Assembly: GCA_964587515.1 (NCBI GenBank)
Contig: CAZPMO010000249.1
Span: 1-5,243 of the forward strand
Length of the DNA stretch: 5,243 nucleotides
Direction: 5' to 3'
DNA from: CAZPMO01 sp964587515
GTDB lineage: Bacteria > Pseudomonadota > Alphaproteobacteria > MPNO01
Shown: piece after piece, positions 1 through 5,243 of the stretch
How the letters are laid out: each line of letters starts with the position of its first letter
How positions within the stretch are numbered: position 1 is the first letter of the stretch
Made by a program: the position numbers and the translations under genes
The notes under the pieces: model-generated
What the model was told of the DNA's origin: nothing
The model's input: only the letters and a program-made list of their open reading frames with translations
The model's database searches: none

Positions 1-64
1 CCGGGGTGACAGGTGTGGTGGTCCGGAAATCCGTAGTGATAGGCGCAGTGCCGGAGATGACAGG
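1..64. repeat. Three degenerate 13-14-bp direct repeats, possible IS end
   Basis: Three similar words lie in the same orientation: CCGGGGTGACAGG (1-13), CCGTAGTGATAGG (31-43) and CCGGAGATGACAGG (51-64). A rough consensus is CCGgaGTGACAGG. On the minus strand they read as CCTGTCAyyyCCGG units. This spacing and wording resemble the multiple short repeats at the ends of some insertion sequences (IS21- or IS481-like integrase elements), but that is recalled resemblance only. No transposase is visible, because the window ends here. The region directly follows the ABC ATPase gene, where a permease gene would be expected. A minus-strand frame opening at a GTG near position 90 stays open to the edge, but its product looks like no permease and is not called as a gene. 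Confidence 0.4.
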
Positions 65-102
65 TCGAGGTGTAGCGCGGACGATGATCACCTCCCAACC
101 CC

Positions 103-753
103 TCACACCTTATAAAGCGGCGCGAGGTCGGTGAAGGTGAGTTGGGCCGAGGGCGCGTCGAGGGCGATTCCACCGTCGCGCAGCCCGATGATGCGATCGG
201 TGAATTCGAGGGCCAGGTTCATGTCGTGCATGGCCAGCACCACGGTACGGTGTTCGCCGCGCAGCGCCTCCAGAATATCGCGGGCCTGGTGTTCGTCCAC
301 GGCGGAGACCGGCTCGTCGCCCAGCACCGCTTCGCCGCCGTGATAGAGCGCGCGGCCGACGGCGGCGCGCTGCTGCTGGCCGCCCGACAATTCGCCAACC
401 GGTTCGAACAGCTTGTCGGTGAGACGCAGCCGGTCGGTAATCCGGGTGATTTCCTCGATCTCGGCCCGCGCCGGCAGGACCAGGGTGCGCAGATTGTGCA
501 GCGTGCCGTTGCGGTGCAGCCGGCCCATATAGATGTTGTGAAAGACCGAGAGGGTCTTCACCAGCGCCGAATCCTGCGGAATCAACGCCGCGCGCGCCTT
601 CTGCTGTCCATAGAGCAGGCCCAGCAGCGTGGACTTTCCCGCGCCGCTGCGTCCGACCAGCGCGACACGTTCGCCGGCGCCGATCTCAAACGAAATGTCG
701 CTCAGGACGGCATGGCCGTTATATCCCGCCGAAGCGCCGTCGAGCCGAAACAT
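103..753 (-). CDS. PhnC-like ABC transporter ATP-binding protein (oxyanion uptake)
   Basis: ATPase subunit of an ABC importer, acting on the cytoplasmic face of the inner membrane to energise uptake of the ligand bound by the upstream PhnD-like protein. With the start at 753 it is 216 residues. Visible motifs are Walker A GRSGAGKST (34-42), Q-loop Gln60, signature LSGGQQQR (122-129), Walker B ending in LGDEP (144-148), D-loop SAVD (150-153) and switch His176. The stretch from Walker A to the Q-loop is only about 18 residues, versus about 40 in classical PhnC (~260 aa). I recall the same compact form in ATPases paired with phosphonate- or selenate-type binding proteins, so it is probably a family trait rather than damage. 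The start at 753 leaves 4 bp after the stop of the binding-protein gene. An upstream ATG at 813 would overlap that gene by 56 bp and adds a non-family N-terminus. No permease follows in the window. Confidence 0.88.
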   Translation of the reverse strand: MFRLDGASAGYNGHAVLSDISFEIGAGERVALVGRSGAGKSTLLGLLYGQQKARAALIPQDSALVKTLSVFHNIYMGRLHRNGTLHNLRTLVLPARAEIEEITRITDRLRLTDKLFEPVGELSGGQQQRAAVGRALYHGGEAVLGDEPVSAVDEHQARDILEALRGEHRTVVLAMHDMNLALEFTDRIIGLRDGGIALDAPSAQLTFTDLAPLYKV

Positions 754-757
754 CGAT

Positions 758-1615
758 TTAGTCCAGGATCCCAATCGCCAATCCGGTACGCTTGATTGGA
801 TCGTAATCGGCATTGCTCGCGGGGACGAAGCTCTTGCGCGGGAACGCCGCCAGCAGTTTGGGGTCCTTCAGGCCGAGCAGCGAGGCGCGCACCCGAGCCT
901 GGAAGCCCTTGCCCCAGCGCCGATCCACATCGCCGCGAATGGTCCACTGGTAATCGGGGTATGGCGGCGTCTTCCAGATCAGTTTCACGCGCGCGGGATC
1001 GACGCGTCCGGCCTTAATCTCGTTCTCCCACACTTTGAAGTTCACCGCGCCGACCTGATAAGCGCCGGACTGGACCAGCGCGATGGTCCGCGAGTGATCG
1101 CCGCTGAAGCCGACCCGGCTGAACACCCGCGACGGCGCCTTGCCGAAGATTTTGCGGATGTGGAACTCCGGCATCAGCCGACCCGAGGTCGAGCCCTTGG
1201 AGCCGAAAGTGAAGGTCTTGCCCGCGATGCCCGTGGGGAATGTTTCCGACGCCGCGAGGCCGGTGCTGCGATGGGCGATGAAATAGGTCACGAAGGACTG
1301 GTCCTCAAAGCCCTGGGCGATTGCCTTCGAGCCCGGCACCAACGTGCGCGCCCTCACCCCCGACAACCCGCCGAACCAGGCAAGCTGCACCTGGTTGTTG
1401 CGGAACGCCGCGATCGCGGCGGAATAGGATTTTACCGGTACGTAGCGCACCTCGGTTCCGAGTTTCCCGGAGAGATAATCCGCAACCTTGTCGAAGCGCT
1501 GGCGCAACCGGCTCTCGTCCTCGTCGGGGATCGCGGTGAACGTAAAAGTCTCGGCGGCGGCAACCGGCGTTGCCGCGAACGCCAAAATCAGCGCGAGCGC
1601 AATTTTTCTGAGCAT
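758..1615 (-). CDS. PhnD-like periplasmic binding protein, putative selenate/phosphonate type
   Basis: Periplasmic solute-binding protein of an ABC importer, 285 residues from the start at 1615. Residues 1-21 form a Sec signal peptide: an MLRK start, a hydrophobic core, and a cut after Ala-Ala-Ala before Glu22. PhnD-family pocket motifs are WFGGLSG (80-86), STSGR (142-146) and SGDHSRTIALVQSG (171-184). The N-terminal wording AIPDEDESRLRQRF (28-41) matches my recollection of the family labelled putative selenate ABC transporter substrate-binding protein, rather than classical phosphonate PhnD. Substrate assignment is therefore tentative, and phosphonate or phosphite remain possible. An in-frame ATG also lies at 1624, but AAAGGG abuts it directly; the same Shine-Dalgarno lies 9 nt before the ATG at 1615, which I prefer. 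The gene is first in a two-gene unit with the ATPase and has its own likely promoter. Confidence 0.87.
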   Translation of the reverse strand: MLRKIALALILAFAATPVAAAETFTFTAIPDEDESRLRQRFDKVADYLSGKLGTEVRYVPVKSYSAAIAAFRNNQVQLAWFGGLSGVRARTLVPGSKAIAQGFEDQSFVTYFIAHRSTGLAASETFPTGIAGKTFTFGSKGSTSGRLMPEFHIRKIFGKAPSRVFSRVGFSGDHSRTIALVQSGAYQVGAVNFKVWENEIKAGRVDPARVKLIWKTPPYPDYQWTIRGDVDRRWGKGFQARVRASLLGLKDPKLLAAFPRKSFVPASNADYDPIKRTGLAIGILD

Positions 1616-4600
1616 GGATATCATCCCTTTGGCGGCGGCGCGTGAACGCCCCCTAACGAAACGGCCGACGCTTCCCCGAAACCGCGCCGGCCTTTACCCG
1701 CCTGAGGTTAGCGCGGAAATTTGTCAGGTCAATGGGAATGGTGTGGATATGTCGCGCAGGTCTGTGCGAAACGCGTCCCGCCGGGACTAAAGGGCCATGA
1801 GCGCGCGGCGTCGCGCGCTCAGTTCATCTTGCCCTTCAGGCGCAGCACGTAGCCGATGATTTCGGCGACGGCCTTGAAGTGTTCGGGGGGGACTTCCTGG
1901 TCGAGGTCGACGGCGGCGTAGAGCGCGCGGGCGACGGCCGGGTTCTCGACCACCGGGATGCCGTGCTCGCGGGCGACGTCCTGGATGCGCAGCGCGAGAT
2001 GGTCGACGCCCTTGGCGAATTCGGTCAGCGAGCGCAGCGAGAACAGACGCTTCGCCCCGGCCAGCGGGGATATCTTCTCGAGCTTGGGCTTCAGCCGATC
2101 AGGGGCGAATATCACGCCGGTCTGGACCAGCCCCGACAGCACGGCCACCACCACCAGCAGCAACAGCGGCATCGACAGCGCGATCAGCACGTCCAACGCC
2201 AACCGGTTGAGGGTGATGCCGAGCTGGCCCTTATCCATTGGAATCGCGTGCGGAAATTGAATGAATTTCAGAAAAACGCCGTGCAGATCGCTCATCAACG
2301 ACGGCACCAACGTCATCACGAACAAGGCCATGGCCAAGATCATGAACCAGTTGTTGACCTCGCGCGAACTGGCGACCTGGCCCTTCTCGCGCGAATCCTC
2401 CAGTTTCTTCTGTGTCGGATCTTCTGTTTTTTGGGATTGACCGGTGTTTTCGTCGGCCATGCAGCGCCCTCCCTACGTTCCCAGAAACCCGAGAAGGGTG
2501 TTCTGGAAATTGCCGAGGAACCACATCATGGCGGCGGAGAGCGTCAACGACATCACCAGAAAGCCCAACATGATCTGGATGGGAATGGCGATGAAGAACA
2601 CCTGGACCTGGGGCATCAGCCGCGCCAGCAGACCAAGCCCGATATAGAAGACCAGGCCAATCACCACGAACGGCGCGGCGATCTGCATGCCGAGGGTGAA
2701 ACTCTGGGCGAGGAGCCGCGCGGCCATGTCGGAGAATTCGCCGAACGGCAGCGGCGCGCCGGGTACGAACACCCAATAGGTGCCGGCCAACGCGCTCAGC
2801 ATCAGATGATGGAGATCGGACATGAATATCAGGAAGACCCCGATTATGTTCAGAAAGGCGCCGATCATCGATCCCTGCTGGGCGTTGGAGGGATCGAACA
2901 GGGTGGCGTTACCCAGGCTGGTCTGAAAACCGATGATGGTCCCGGCGATATGAAGCGTCGACACCATAAGACGCGCCAGACCGCCGAAAAACAGCCCGAT
3001 GACGATTTCACCGATAATCAGCGCGGCCGACTCGATTATCGACTCGGGCTGCGCCGGCAGCGTTTGCCCCACCACCGGGGTGATGACAATGGTAAGCGCC
3101 AGCGCGAACAACAGACGGACGCGGGGCGTGACATAGCTTTCACTGAAGCCCGGCAACAGCATCATCGCGGCGCCGATGCGGGCGAACACCAGCGCCGGCG
3201 CGAATATATCGTTCGAAAAGAGCTCTTCGAGCACGGCTAGCCCAGCGAAATGATCTTGTCCGCCATCTGATGGGTAAACGTCGTCAACGTCGCCAGCATG
3301 AACGGCAGGAATGCCAGCACCGAGACGAAGATAACGATGATCTTCGGCACAAAGGCGAGTGTCATTTCCTGGATCTGGGTGAGCGCCTGGAGCAGCGACA
3401 CAGCGAGACCGACAATCAGCGCGATCATCATCACGGGCACGCCGATTTTCAGCAGGACGAAAATGGCGTCACGGGCGATTTCTATGACTTCAGGTGCGTT
3501 CATCGACCGTCAGATCGGCATCCGGACGATGTCCTGATAGGCCTGAATGACCCGGTCGCGAATCGAAAGCACCGTCTGCAATGTTACCTCGGCGTTGTTT
3601 ACCGCCGCGACGACGTCATTGAGCTCGGCTTTTCCCGCGATGCCCAGCGCACTGACCCGTTCAGATTGGCGGCCGGCATCGATCGCGCCTTGCGCCGCTT
3701 CGGAGACGAGATCGGCAAAGCTCTTGCCGGGATCGGCGGAGCGCGGCCCGATGCCCTGGCTCCCACCGCCGCCATTGCTCCGCGTGTAGGCGGCAACGGC
3801 ATTGGCAATGTTTACAGTCATCTGATCACCTTACTCGATTGCCTTATCCAGATAGCCTTGGCTCAGTTCCGCAGCATGTCGATGGTGCGCATCAGCATGC
3901 CCTTGGAGACTTCAATCACGCTGAGATTCGCCTCGTAGGAACGTTGCGCCTCGCGCATGTCCATCATTTCCACCAGCGGCTTGACGTTGGGAATCAGAAC
4001 ATAGCCATCGCCATCGGCCGCCGGATGGTGCGGATCGTATTTCTTGGTGAACTCGCCCTTATCGGGGATGATCTTGTCGACCTCTACCTTGCGCGCCTGC
4101 AACGCCCGATCGAGCACGTTCTTGAATGTCACCGTTTTGCGGCGATAGGGATCGCCGCCAGGCTTTTCAGCCAGCGAGTTGGCGTTGGCGATGTTTTCCG
4201 AGATAACCCGGAGGCGGGTGCCCTGCGCCTGCATGCCGGCCGCTGAAATTTTGAGAGTCTTAACCAGATCCATATTTCAATCCTTCCCCGAACGCGCGCT
4301 TTATCGGTCGCGGCCGATCGCCGCCTTGATCATTGAAAGGTGCTTTTTGTATAGATTCGTTGCGAGGCGATAGCTGCCCTGGGTCTCGTTGACCTTGAAA
4401 AGCTGTTCTTCGATAACGACCGCGTTGCCATCGGGCGCCACTTCATAGGTCTCCTTTTCCTTGTCGGTGCGAAAGTTCGGCGGCCGGTGAATGGCCTCGA
4501 TATGTTTCGCGCTGGTGGTCCGCATTTCAGTACGCGCCACGGTGGGGCGCAGGAATTTGCTGAAATTCGGCTTACGGAGGTCCATCGGCGCGTAGTTCGG

Positions 4601-5243
4601 CGTATCGGCGTTGGCGATATTGTGAGCCAAGACCTTTTGCCGATGGGTGAGCCAGGACATGCGCCTGGACATCATCGAAAATAACGAGAGATCGGATAAA
4701 TCCATATTCCGCCTTCAGTCCCTACGCTACTACTTCAATACAATTTAGCGGAATTTGTATCTTCTCACGTCTCTCTTAAGATAATCTCAATAGAGCGATG
4801 AATTTTGTTAACCTGTTGATAAGAATTATTTTATAATACCGTTAATGGACTGTAGAAGGTCTGCGCTTTAACCATTCGTTATTACCGGCGTCGCCCGGTT
4901 TGCCGGGACCGCGGGGAAACGTTGCAAGTAGTAACGGGGCCCAGAAATGCTCTACCTGACCCGCAAGGTCGGCGAATCCGTTCTGATCAACGACGACATA
5001 GAAGTGACCGTCGTCGAAGTCCGAGGGAAATCCATTAAGCTGGGATTTACCTTTCCGGCCGGCGTTTCCGTGTTGCGGCGCGAGCTTTTCGAGAAAATTC
5101 AGCGCGAGAATCTGGAGGCCGCCCAGACCGACCCGGATATCTTCAATCCGGCCCGGCCCGACGACCCTCCCGTCCCCGCACCCCTAAAAGTCGTCTCCTC
5201 CGATAGCGACGCCGAATAGGTCCGGTCTCGGTTGTTCCCGCCG

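Overview
The window looks like chromosomal DNA of a GC-rich alphaproteobacterium, probably Rhodospirillales-like. This rests on the gene order flgB-flgC-fliE-fliQ-fliR-flhB, the alphaproteobacterial character of the flagellar proteins and CsrA, and the base composition. It is an inference from gene content; no marker gene settles the taxon.

Layout from right to left. At the right end csrA (+ strand, 4947-5219) encodes the small RNA-binding regulator of translation and motility. A 241-bp AT-rich divergent region (4706-4946) separates it from a tightly packed minus-strand flagellar operon. That operon encodes the proximal rod proteins FlgB and FlgC, the rod/MS-ring adaptor FliE, the export-gate subunits FliQ and FliR, and FlhB. 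Gaps are 2 to 41 bp, so a single transcript is likely. It ends in a GC-rich hairpin that starts on the flhB stop codon (1798-1821). A second minus-strand unit follows, with its own candidate promoter (1705-1732). It encodes a PhnD-like periplasmic oxyanion-binding protein, which by recalled family resemblance may be the putative selenate type, and a compact PhnC-like ATPase 4 bp downstream. No permease gene is visible after the ATPase. The last ~100 bases at the left edge instead carry three copies of a degenerate 13-14-bp repeat, resembling the multi-repeat ends of some insertion sequences.

The most striking feature is FlhB. The reading frame is intact, but the protein is 213 residues where the family normally has about 350-380. 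It runs normally through the first two membrane segments to S-L-T-E-F-A-K-G (residues 144-151), then jumps to the last ~60 residues of the cytoplasmic domain. Transmembrane segments 3 and 4, the linker and the NPTH autocleavage site are missing. This looks like a clean in-frame deletion of roughly 430 bp, perhaps between two short A-K-G-encoding sequences. It would be expected to cripple flagellar export or its substrate switch, unless it is an assembly or sequence-handling artefact.

I see no phage genes, CRISPR arrays, tRNA or rRNA genes, and no clear novel multi-gene system. The long plus-strand reading frames opposite the real genes are antisense shadows.
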